The notes below the pieces were generated by a model. The model was given only the letters and a program-made list of their open reading frames with translations, had not been told where the DNA came from and searched no databases. A stretch of DNA of 64,000 nt from positions 434,001 through 498,000 of the forward strand of contig JAYKXP010000005.1 of the NCBI GenBank assembly GCA_037176845.1, in the 5' to 3' direction. Shown here piece by piece: positions 21,198 to 32,558 of this stretch. Position numbers and translations under genes: made by a program. The number at the start of each line of letters is the position of its first letter. Positions within the stretch are counted from its first letter, which is position 1. This DNA is from Paramarasmius palmivorus (taxonomy: Eukaryota; Basidiomycota; Agaricomycetes; Agaricales; Marasmiaceae).

Positions 21198-24100
21198 TTA
21201 GATATTCCTTTTACCATCTGCCATACGATAGAGTATATCCTTGTCGTTTGATTCGTCCACGAGAGACTTCAACTTTCCGTTCTCCTTTTGCAGGAGCGTT
21301 TTGGGAGTATCGAATTCAACCTGGAAAGATACAATCAGATCAGAACAAAAGACGACCAGTTACAGACTCACAATACGACCAGCGTCGAGTACAAGCTAAA
21401 ATTCCCTTGATAAGGTACAGTACGTCGGGATGGGGTGGCAGACTTACAATTTTGTCAGCATCCATGATGGTTTGTAGCCTGTGGGCAACAGTGATTAATG
21501 TCACGTCGTTGGGCAGTTCCCGTCGGAGGGAATTTTGAATGACCGCATCGGTCTCATAATCTTGAAGAGCATGTCAGTGGATTAAGACTAGACAACAATT
21601 GCACTGCTCCATACCTATGGCAGAAGTCGCTAGAAGATTTACGGAATGAATAAGTTGTCTGGGTAGACGACCGGTCGAACTCACCTTCGTCCAGAATAAG
21701 AAGTTTACTTCCTCGGACAAGCGCCCGTGCCAGCGCCAAAATCTGTCTCTGACCGACCGACAGATTTCCTCCTCCACTTGAGATTGTGCTGTCTAAAGTG
21801 AGTCTTCCTTCGTCATTGGTGCCTTGTAACGAGTAGAGACCGGCGGCTCGAAGTGCGTCGTGAAGGATGGCATCGTCGTACTGGTCGAAAGGATCAAGAT
21901 TTTGTCGTAATGTTCCACTGAGAAGTTCAGGCTAAAAGGTCTCGTCAGCTAAACTTATCCTAGAGAAGTCAGACTTGGGGTGCTATACCATTTGAGGTAT
22001 GATCGTGATTTTCGATCTCAGTGCATTGAGATTGATCTTGTCGGTTGCTAAGCCATCGTAATAAACAGTTCCTTCCGTGAAGATACATCTCAAGAGGGAC
22101 AGAGTGAGAGAGCTCTGAGAATGGTGTTAGACTGCGAGTTGAACTCGATTGAAGACTATGAGCTTACTTTTCCAGAACCAGTCCGCCCAACTAACGCCAA
22201 GTTAGCAAAGCAGTCTAATGGTCGACCATATGACACGTACCGACGCCAACACGCTCACCAGAGCGTATCGAAAAGGAGAGATCGTGAAGGACACGGGGTC
22301 CATCCAAGGAGTACCTCGCACTCAATTTCTCGACTGTGAGGTTACCAGAAGCAGGCCAGTATGCAGGTGGTTCTCCGTCAGCTGTAGGTTTCGGCTCCTG
22401 CTCTATTTTGAGGTATCCCTGGATACGTTCAAGACTTGCAGATACGAAGTGAGCTGGGGTACAAAGTTAGAAACTCATATCATAACCGACCTGTTCCCCT
22501 GAACCTCGAACTCGTTAAGGACACGAATCCACCAGAGAATATGAGCGCTGAATCCGACTGGAAGAAGGGTTAGTTATAATATCCAAACCCGTGATGATAG
22601 TGTAACCTTACCTGCCATGTTCAGAGAGAAACCAGTATTGGAGGCAGTCTGGCCACGAGAATAGACGAGATAGGCGGCAAGACTGGAAGCGAAAAGAGCA
22701 CCCAATAAATCGGTGCGGATACAAATCCAACGGTTGAGATTGTAAAACACGCGAGCAGCACGAGTAAATCTATTGATGCGCTCCATGGATTCACGAATGA
22801 ATCGTTGCTGTACACCATATGCGCGGATCGAGGCTATCAACCCGTTGATTAACACGGTGAAATTCCACGTCAAGGATACTCACTAAGACCTGCTATTGCT
22901 GCGCCGAAGCTACAGAAATATGTCAGCGCAAGGTAGCTAGGATATTGGGACAATCTCTTACTGTCCAAGGACTGGGGACCGGGCATTCGACATCTCTCGT
23001 TTCACAGATAACTGAGCCTTGATGTAAATCTGACCGCAAATGAGGCCCAACATCGTGATGAAGCCCCCAGGAAGAAGAAAGATCGGGGTCACTGCGATAA
23101 CAGCGAGGAACTTGACAATCAACATAACAGTCAGCTCGGAAAGCCACTGTAAGTTTTGAGCCACTGGGCCATCCACTAAAATCATCAAAGGCAACATTTA
23201 GCAAATGTCTCGGTGGAAGGAATAATGCCTACCGGCACGAGTGTCCTGTGTACATCTGGCAATAACACGGGAAACTGGTGTTGTGTCCAACCATCTAGAC
23301 AACACAGGTATTAGCTCCAGGACTCTACCATAGATAGAACACACCTCAAAGTCGTTCCCAGCACTGACTGGATCAGTTGGTTATGGATGGTACGAGATGC
23401 ACGGATGATACCGAACAGGTAGATAAAATAGCCCGAAGCATAAGCAATAACTGTTCCGAAGAGGAAAGAGCCTATGATAGATGGTAGCCATGAGTTTTGG
23501 TAACTCCTTTCCATACGTTACACTCACTGTAGATGGTGATATTCCTATAAAACACAACGGTCAATGAATATTACGTTCTATAGAAGAGAGAGAAATGGAC
23601 CTAAAGACGGGAACTTCGCTCGCATCATGATCGTCATATTGTGATGCCCAGTAGCCCAGGAACCATGTTTGCGTAGTGTGCATAAGTTCAGATAATAACA
23701 AGGATCCGATGACTGCGAGGAAAAAGACCCATGAATGGTTGCCGCCCATCCCACTTAGATACATTTTCACTGATGATGACGAGAATAGTAAGTATCTCTC
23801 AGATCAAGCAGGACGAGACCATACCTGCAGGCCAACTAACATGACCTTCCTCTATTTCCTCAGCGGCTATGAGGCGACCGCTTGCCTCTCTTTCAGCTGG
23901 CCCTTTGGGATCCACCTCCTCTTCGACTCTATTGATAGCTTCCTGGTCCTTCTTGGCCTCTTCCTCCAAAGCAGAGCTATGTTCAAGAGCTTCGGACATG
24001 CTTCCTTGACTGACGATGTGCCCGTCCTTTAACGAAACCACAAACCCAGCAATTGGACGTGCCATAGCAACGTTATGAGTCTGCTCGAGCAATCAGAAAG

Positions 24101-27100
24101 GGAAAAGGGTCCACTGCGTTTTTATCACGAACCACAAGGATGACGGTTCTTCCTTTCACCAAGTCGCCCTTCAGACACTTGTCGACAATCCATTTTGAGG
24201 TGTGAACACTAACAAAGAAAGTCACGATGAAAAATGGCAATGATACGAGAACGGTTTACTTACTCGAGCGCCGCTAGAATATCGTCTAGCAAGATGATAG
24301 AAGCGTTGGAATAGATTGCGCGAGCAAGCGTAATACGCGCTTTTTGGCCTCCGCTGAGAGTGAGGCCCTTCTCCCCAACTTCTGTTGCATCACCGGCTTC
24401 GAACAAGGTTAAGTCTCTTTCAAGACCACACTGATAGATAACCTTCTTGTAGCGTTCTTCATTGTACTCGGAACCGAAGATAATGTTATCCTATACCACT
24501 AACCATCAGTCTTTGAGCTTGAGACAAAGTCGAAGACAACGATTACCTTGATCGTTTCGTTCTGAACCCAAGACTCTTGAGCGGCATAAGCTACGCCACC
24601 ATCTCGAGGAAGATTATACCACGAATCAGGACCAATTGGCACGAAATGCATCTCAGCTATTACACAATTAGAGGTCTTTGAAGAGCTCCAGCCGTGACCA
24701 CTCACATAGAAGAGCCATCAGCAGCGAAGTCTTTCCGGATCCAGTCTCACCAATGACCAGGTTGACACATCCACGCTTGAAAAGAAGCTCGTCGTCTATC
24801 TTCAAAACAAAGCGTCGTTTGGATGGTGTTAATGAACCATCAGCGTCTTTTGACCAGGTAAAGATGGCATTGCGGAAGCCAATCTTATCGTCGTGGTCAG
24901 CAGGAGTAAAGAAATTTGGATCCCGGTCTTTGTCGTCGAAAGTATCAAGAAGTTCCGTCTGGGAGTGACTATGAGTGAAACGACGAGCTTCCGGGAAAAA
25001 TCAAGCTTACATTCCGCAAAAAGTCAGAGACACGATCTAATGACACTTTCCCGGTTATGGTAGCTGTCAATACGCCAAAGACGATGTGAAGCTGGTCGCG
25101 TAACATGTCGAATACGGACATGGAGCTGAAGACGATTGAAGCGCTCAACTCCTCCTTCATGACTAGAGTCTGTTTTGTTTGGGCATTAGAGCGGAACGTT
25201 GTTTCCAGACGAGGAAATACCCTGAAACACCAAGACTTAGTGTTACACTACGATGTCCTGAATTGGGGACTTACCACATAACAGGAGAATGTGGCAACCA
25301 TAGTCAATATTGGGATGATGTAGCTGATGCATAGTGAGTATGTCGGGTAAGAGGAATGACAACATTAAACGTACTTGACTGTACCATTCAATAACTCTAG
25401 GTACTGCTTGCGCTTTATCCAGACGAGCTCTTCCTCTCGTTTGTCGGCGATGCGCGATTCCATCTTAGCTTCCCATCCAAATAGCTTAATCATGCGCAAC
25501 ACGTTCATGGCTGTAGAGGACCTGAGTAAAAAATGGCGATAACGTATTTTCCTGACATTGACATACTTTCCGTCACGGACTGCACTCTGGCATCGGTCCT
25601 TTTCATACGCTTATTCTGAACGGTTTGGACGAACTTCGCAATGAAACCAGGAATCGGCAATGTGACGAGTATTGTGGCTAGACCAACTAAGGCACTGAAA
25701 ACGGGGTCAGTTGATTGCAGGATAGGGTGTCTTGTACGTACCTCCATCCGAGAACGATGTACAAGAAGACCATACATAGTGTGATCTGCGCGGGAACATA
25801 CACCAAGACCCACAGAAAATCGCGAGCGTCTACGATATTGTCTAAATCGGTTGTCACAAGGTTGTTGATCTTGCCGACTAGGTTTGAGGCGTCAGAAGTT
25901 GGCTCGGTCTCCTTCTCCTTCTTGACTTCAGTCTTTTTCTTGTGTTTGGCAGTAGAGGACGTCGACGTAGTGCTACCTTGCAAAGTCTCCGAGCGGGAGT
26001 GACCGGCTACGGCAGTGCTTGTCTCGCTGCCTTCAGAGTCTTCCTCGTTCAGAGATGAAGCCGTGTCAGGTGTAGCGGGTATAGAGGCTCCAGGAGTTGA
26101 ATCAGGAGCCTCTGCTTTGACTCGAATACGAAGGGAGTGCTCGAAAACAAGCTGGGTTATGATAGCCTGTGTCCTTACAAGCGTCCGAGTCTGCATGCAC
26201 AAGGTAAGAGAAAAAATATGTGCTAGGAACGAAACACGCTACCGCAATGAAGATATAGTACTGGATCAGCACACTCGACGTAATCGGCCCTATGAAAAGA
26301 CATAGAATCCACACCCAGGGCCGAACAATCTGCCCGGTACCCTCGTTTTCCAAGAATGCAAGCAAACGGTTCATTCCAATCGGACTGATGAGGTTTCCGC
26401 ATACGGTGCCCAGGATACAGAGGCATAAGACTACATATTCATACCGGAAGATTCGGAGGAGACCAAACGCGAGATGGCGTGTACGAGATGCTCCAGAGAA
26501 CACATCCAGATGCTTGGTGTGAAGGGGTCAGTATAATCAGTGTATTAGAAGGGAATGACATACCTTGAAACTTCGTTGCTTTAGAACATGAGTGTAATCT
26601 CGATCCGAAAGTGGAGGCAGTTTATCCCATGCCAGATGAGGGACCCGATATGCGTAGAAAACGAGCGGGTCAAGGAAATGATAGGTGAACAATGAAAGCA
26701 GGGAGGCCGTCTGTTCGGGGTTTGGGGCATCAAGTGGATTCTGTAAAAAGTTCGTTTAGAATCAAGTTCGATATCAGAAGATGGATATCATACTTTGGGA
26801 TCAACGGGTATGTACTGTCTAGGAATCAAAAGGGGAATTATAATCGAAGAGACTCCAAGAATAGCAATCTTGAACCAAAGCAGCCAGCTTTCCACCAAGT
26901 CCTGGGAATGTTTCGTGAAGGTTGCGAGAGGGTATACATCCCGATAGAAGTATACAACAAACGTGGCGAAAGAGACCGTATTCAGGTGACGAATGACAAT
27001 TCTACTCCATCGAGGCTTCGCGGCGACGGAAATTAAGGCAAGGAAGGATGTGTATAACTGTTGAGTTCGATGTTGAGTATCGTGAAGAGTAGAGGTTTGT

Positions 27101-27669
27101 TGTAACGTACGAAAGTCAAGCACATAGCAGCCTCCAACCATTCGCGTTTCGTGAACTGGTACTGGTGCTTAGGTCCCTTGCCCCATTTCTTGGTTACATC
27201 GTATTCAAAGTTGAAGTCGGTGCTGTTTGGTCCAACCGAGGTATCAAGCTCCTGCCATATGAGTGTTGCAACAGAGAGAGCGAGGAGTGTGAGGGAGCAA
27301 ATGAGCCTGACAAGCTTGAAACCAAAGATGGGTGCTCCTCCGTGATATTCGACATGATCCTTCACTTCCAAGAACAGGCTGGCTGGTCGAAAGCGGGATT
27401 GATCGTCAGGGTTAATGGAAGAACGTCGTAACACGATGGATACGTGAATAAGAAGGATGAAAGCAGAGCCAATGGCGAAGTAAGCCGGAAAAATGAGACT
27501 GTTTGAGAAAACACTGAAGGAAAGTTTTAATTAAAAACTTGGATTCCATTATACGGTTCACACACCTTCTCTTGACTGGACTCCAATCCCAGGCTGAGAT
27601 ATCTGTCAGAGAGTCATGTATAGTTATCTGGGAGACGGAGGCAAGATCTCCTAGTTGCCTGAAGGGCAT
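21198..27669 (-). CDS. ABCC (MRP)-type full ABC transporter
   Basis: One large minus-strand gene broken by many introns of about 50 nt; not every boundary was fixed. The start MPFRQLGDLASVSQITIHDS (27669) leads into membrane segments before the first core domain (LIFPAYFAIGSAF, LVRLICSLTLLALSVATLIW), so a TMD0-like extension is present. TMD1 includes the fungal ABCC segment TRTQAIITQLVFEHSLRIR with a long charged insert, then NLVGKINNLVTTDLDNI. NBD1 has NLVIGETGSGKTSLL, signature LTLSGGQKARITLARA and Walker B IILLDD (Asp where Glu is usual). NBD2 has Walker A GRTGSGKSSL, signature SVGQRQILALARAL, and Walker B LLILDEATSAID, assembled through a 15 nt exon (21615-21629). It ends DSN-DKDILYRMADGKRNI. 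Substrate unknown; family members export conjugates and drugs across the plasma membrane or vacuole. Confidence 0.88.
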
Positions 27670-28233
27670 CACACACACTGGCAAAGGAAGTGACAGACAG
27701 ACGAAGCGAAAAGTTGTTGCCGTGTCATTTCTTCTTATCTGCGTTGACTCGTTCCAAAAATGGAATCGGCACTACCTTTTCGGCAATCAAAACACTCGAG
27801 TCAACATTTATGCATCGGTACCGTGCAGCACCGTACCTCAAAACGCGTGCATAAGTAGTTACTCAGGTGTGTTCCGTAGATAAGAACTAGTTGCTCAATG
27901 CTCACCCAACCACAAAAGGTTATGCTGTCTACCTGAAAAGGTCGAAATCGGAGTCACAAGAACATTTATGATTCTACTTCCTACCCGCATCTCAGCGAAC
28001 GTAAAGTAAGCAGCCATTGAATTGTGTGTAGCTCGAGTCATAACTTTTTAGTACTCTTTCATCAATCACGGGTTAGATGGGTAGCTTTAAGCTTATGTGG
28101 ACCCTCATCATATGGCTAGGCATCGTAATCCGCTTGACGCGGACGCCGCCACAACCATAAGATATCTGCACCAAAGACTTCAGAGCGGCATTTGGCATTC
28201 AGTTCAACGGAATACCAAAAATGACTCGACTAG
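27670..28233. other. Upstream region of the ABC transporter
   Basis: About 560 nt of non-coding sequence between the transporter start and a MITE-like element. Small open frames here have no recognisable content. Confidence 0.4.
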
Positions 28234-28463
28234 CTAGGGATGCGCTACCCGTTGACCCGGGTGCCTTCAGACGGTAGCGGTGACCGTCCCGTCAAAAGGG
28301 GATACAGATACTTAGCTCGCAGATAACAAAGACCTACCGAAACCCCGCCTGACGGCCGTTTTTGAGCGTTTCTACGACGGTGCCGTCCTGTTCAAGCCTT
28401 GTTTAGACCCATCCGGACGGGTTTGAACTAGCCGTGCCCGTCGACGGCACGGTGCATCCCTAG
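28234..28463. mobile_element. Short MITE-like element with terminal inverted repeats
   Basis: The left end CTAGGGATGCGC and the right end GTGCATCCCTAG are inverted repeats of 12 bp with one mismatch, about 230 bp apart. The interior is GC-rich with several short palindromic blocks (ccgtcccgtc, gacggtgccgtc, cccgtcgacgg). No open frame spans it. TAGGGATG-type ends are seen in hAT-like elements, but I see no perfect 8-bp target duplication, so superfamily and exact ends are inference. Confidence 0.5.
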
Positions 28464-28783
28464 TGCTGACTCCGTGTGGCTTTCAGTACACCCGTGTGCC
28501 AATTTCCGGTGGTTGCAGGTACCGTCTTGATGTTGATTCATGAGATTCGTCGACATCAACGACAAATTCCGTTGTCACGATGCACGATTATCTCGGATCA
28601 CAATCTATGTAATGAACAATCTTCTGCCTTGAAACGCGTCGTCCAGTCGGTGAAATGCTCCCAGAGAAATGGTCAACTGATGTCGATGGACAACCGGCCT
28701 GGCACGGTCCGCGCGACACACTTGGAGCGAATATAAGTAAGATGCAAAGATACTGATAATCTTCCATCGAGCGAATATCGAAA

Positions 28784-29561
28784 ATGGGATCCGACGCTAA
28801 GGGCCTCTCGTTTGTTTTCATTGAGCCTGGAATTGGCATGACCGAAGAGGAGCACTATGGTGTGTGTTCAACGAAATGACAAGCAAGATCGGGAACTCAC
28901 TATTATCGTTATCACAGATTGGTACGACAACGAGCACTCTCCAGCGAGGCTTACGGTGCCCGGATTCTTCACCGCCATCCGTTACAAGGCCGTAGATTCC
29001 CAGAAACCATCATATTTGACCCTCTACGACATCTCCGAGCCATCCGTCGCCAACGGGCCTGATTTCCAGGCTCTTCGGGAAAGGGCATCTGCTAGGGATA
29101 ACGAAATGTTAGGAAGGGTAGAATATCTCAATAGAAGGACCTACGAACTCATAGAGGATCCATACCTTCTTCCTGACCGTCCCACGTCATCACTTCCAGG
29201 GAAATTCATCCTTCTCGCTGGAGCAGAAGTAAAGCCAGAGATTGAAGACGAATTTAACAAGTGGTATAAGGAGGAGTATGTCAAGTCTCTGCAGAAGCAT
29301 CCAGCATGGATCAGGTGTAGGAGATATGTCCTATACGATGATTTGCACAAGGGAGAGCTTGAGGGGGCTGGTGTGTTGAAGGATTGCAAATTCCTGGCAA
29401 TACACGAGTTTTCGGAGGACGGGTTCATGGAAAGTGATGTCTCGAAGGAGATGCTGGAGGCTCCGTCGGCATGGGCTCGTAGGATTGATGCTGGCACGAC
29501 GCACCGAGAGGTCAGATGGCTGCGACTACACAGGATCTACGAGAAACCTGAAACTAAGTAG
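28784..29561 (+). CDS. EthD-like / dimeric alpha-beta barrel protein
   Basis: Exons 28784-28859 and 28918-29561, giving 239 aa. It begins MGSDAKGLSFVFIEPGIGMT, then EEEHYDWYDNEHSPARLTVP, the typical first strand and helix of an EthD-type ferredoxin-like domain (WYDNEH...R). A second, diverged copy follows: KFILLAGAEVKPEIEDEFNK, WYKEEYVKSLQKHPAWIRCR, RYVLYDD. The single chain therefore contains a tandem barrel. Such proteins are common next to fungal redox or secondary-metabolism genes, but no such cluster is visible here. Function unknown. Confidence 0.75.
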
Positions 29562-29849
29562 AGGAAATTTGCGGCCTATTTATCCCCTTTACTCTAATTC
29601 GAACCTTTCGAGCTTTTGGTTTACCTGCTATGGACCGTTCCCCGGTGCAGAGATATTGTATAGACGTATATGATGCACGATGTTTGACAACAAAGGTGTG
29701 GGCGCTTGTGGGCGCTTTCTTCCAATGTGCGCAATGTACAGCCACAACACTTGATACAACGCCGGAGTTCAGTATTAACGCGAACGTCCGATTTAGAGAA
29801 CAAGGACATTATGAACGGTATTACAGTAGGAAGAAACCAGTATCTAACG

Positions 29850-31127
29850 CTAAAGTGTAACAGAACCTCGAGCTAACTGAATCCAATACAACAGCGACTC
29901 TACGACATTTGCACCATTGTCGGCGGCATAGGTCACTCCGTTATTCTCCAGCTCTATCTTCTTGGCTTCGATTGGTTCCGTGATATGCGCTGCAGTCCAG
30001 TCTACAACAGAAATTGTGAGTATGGGTACTTGGAATTGCCAGCGAAAGATCCAGACCTTTCTTGAAGTGACCGAAGGCCCAGTGTGTGTAGTTCGTAACG
30101 ATGAAATAACGGCCCCTACGATAGCAGCAGTCATATGCCTGATTAATATAGATGAGACAAATGCAAGTGCAAACTCAACAAGATACTTACCGCTACCCAC
30201 AACTTATCTGAAATGGAGTCTGCCGGACTAGAGGGTATTATGTCAAGCATGTGTCCAGAGAACTATTGGGGTCAGAGTATTATCCGCGGCGTCAAGAACA
30301 GCACGTACATCTCGAGGAGCCGTGAATTGACGAAAGGAATCCAGGTTCATCTCCCAGGGGGGCACAACAATGACCGCCATGATTAGATCACCTGGCATGA
30401 GGCCTCTCTGAGCGAGCTAATCAGCGAAAGTCAGTTGGAGAGAAGAAGTAGCTCATACCATCGCAAGAATATCCCATCGTGCGTGATGTGCCCTGCACAG
30501 CTCGTTTGCACGAATAAGTGACAGCGTTTCACAAAGTGCGGCGCTTCTGGGGATCCTCTCTATGACCCGGATGCACTCGGCGACCGTTTCAAAAATCGTG
30601 TCTTTCAGTACTTCCAAGAGTTCGTCAACACCGTCAACATGAGAGTACTTTTCCACGTCATCCTCATCGTATTCGGCAATAGCAGACGCAGGAAGTTTGA
30701 GGGGACCAGTATGGGCAACTCGAATCATGAGATCTGGAAGTTCGTCAAGGTCTAAAAGGATACAACATCAAGACCTTTATGATTTTTTGAAAGAGAAAGA
30801 GAGCATACAGCGCCTGACACTTCGAGCAAAATCCCATTTGTCGTGTGTTACCGCTTTCTGCAGAACTCTGGTTCCAAGAGGCCGCTTCAATTCTGGGTTC
30901 TCCGGCCAGGGCGTCATGAACTGGGGCACCGTGTCGATAGGATATCGCCCGAACCGAAGACATCCTGGAATTCCACTGGCACGAAGGTACAGGTCCAAGG
31001 TGGTGATGGCATCTTCACTCTCTATAGCCCCCGGGTCGTCAAAAGTCTCCTGGAGATCGACTGGAAGTGAAGACAGAGGGAAGCGTTGAGGACCGCGAAA
31101 AGCGCCATCTTCTGGAAAGTCTTCCAT
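29850..31127 (-). CDS. Conserved fungal protein of unknown function
   Basis: Six exons: 30809-31127, 30459-30751, 30305-30407, 30191-30207 (17 nt), 30030-30138, 29850-30001, giving 330 aa. It starts MEDFPEDGAFRGPQRFPLSS and contains SVRRYLDELPDLMIRVAHTG, then RGLMPGDLIMAVIVVPPWEM. The 17 nt exon encodes KLWVA and joins RDV-H to AYDCCYRRGRYFIVTNYTHW, then AFGHFKKGLDLSLAI. It closes with NVVESLLYWIQLARGS. The pattern LWV-x-AYD...FIVTNY-x-x-WAFG...LYWI is one I associate with large families of uncharacterised mushroom proteins. An in-frame ORF runs upstream to 31340 with a hydrophobic stretch, so the start could be further upstream. Function unknown. Confidence 0.65.
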
Positions 31128-31467
31128 GAGTGCGTACGTTGGGTTAATGCTTGAGATGCTTGGGGGAAGAAACAAAGAAACGAGAGTCAAGACAAAGGAA
31201 TTTATACCAGAAAATTCAAGCGCACCATGCATGCCACAGTATGGTCCGAGCGCACCAAGACATTGACCTCCAAATTGATGGTACCCATGGCCATGGTGGA
31301 CAATTAGAGAGCTAGGGTCGAACTGGCAGTTTTGAGACAAATTATTGTTCTCCGGATGGGTGAAAGACCAAAGTTGCAGAACAAGACCAGAAATCCGTTA
31401 GCGCCGAGAGAATTTCTCAGCACGTGTTAGTTTCAAATAACGCGGCTCTTTCCTTTGAACCGTCATC
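31128..31467. other. Divergent intergenic region
   Basis: About 340 nt between two divergent genes. The minus frame of the gene at 29850-31127 stays open through most of it, so part may be coding or a 5' leader. Confidence 0.4.
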
Positions 31468-32558
31468 ATGCTAAGAAGCAGTTGGTTCGGCGCAAGCAGG
31501 GATTCAGGACTCGAGAAAAGCGAAGAAATTTCAGCACCTGTCGCTTCATCGTCAGCCCATGCACGAGAAGACAATGCCAAAGGACGCCGACATACTTTAG
31601 CAGCTTCCCTATCTACTCCCCACGACGCCCTGTTTGCCAATATCTCTGGACGCCAGGCCGAGCAGTCGAAAGCCCCAGGCGATGCAAATCTTTTAAAGGC
31701 ATCATCTTCCCCTATCCCAGAACCTGCAGGCACTTCGTCACCACCAACTACGCATGGCCTAGACACTCTTATTGACCCTTTCAACGGTGCTGTATTGGGC
31801 AAACTGGTCCTTCCTGACCCCAATTTCACCGTTGAACCTATGCCATCTGGCGAAGAATTCGAGAGGAACGAAGAACTATGGTCACACCTTTCCCGCGTTC
31901 TTGACCTCCAAAGCGAAATCGCTCGACTACATATGGACATGGAAGGAATTGGAAGTAAAGGAGACTCGAAAGGGAAGAAGAATAAAGGGAAAACATCGCC
32001 TCGGTTGGGTCGAACGCGGGACACGGGCGAAGGAATGCACAAAGTGACGGGCACCACAACCCTGTTGGACGACCCTGAGCATGTCGGAGAAGATGAAGGT
32101 GTCGATGTCGGCGCTGAGGCGGACGAAGAGGAGAGAAAGAACCGAGAACGAGAGGAAGAGTTTGCCCGTCTAGCAGATCAGTTTGAGGGCAGGAAAGAGG
32201 GGATTAACGATATCATGACGAAGGTAATGTCCGTTATCCCCTGTCGAAGACTACCCTACTAACTAGGCTCTAGCTCGACCACTTATCTCAGGCATTAACC
32301 GAGTTCCATACCCTTCAAGCCCCACAAATGAACTTCCCAGCCTCGCGAAACAATTCCATGCCACTTTCCGCGAGTCCCTCCATTTCTCCAACGTCTAATG
32401 AAAAACGATCTTCTCATACCACGGCATCTTCGTTAACGCCGATAATTACTTCTACACCAAAGGCTGCACAATCATTCATTGCGCCTCCTGACCGTGCCAA
32501 CCCGTACCACCTAGTGGAAAGCCCCACGTCTGCGACCGGTGCTTTTACTCCTAGGTAG
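31468..32558 (+). CDS. Hypothetical protein with charged coiled coil
   Basis: Exons 31468-32223 and 32274-32558. It starts MLRSSWFGASRDSGLEKSEE. The N-terminal third is low complexity (Ser, Ala, Pro), followed by DTLIDPFNGAVLGKLVLPDP, the likely coiled coil LWSHLSRVLDLQSEIARLHM, and a strongly charged helix DEEERKNREREEEFARLADQ. After the intron comes LDHLSQALTEFHTLQAPQMN and a Ser/Pro/Thr-rich tail ending SPTSATGAFTPR. Not recognised. The 3' end is uncertain: a donor-like AG/gtagaa overlaps the stop codon, so further exons may follow. Confidence 0.55.
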
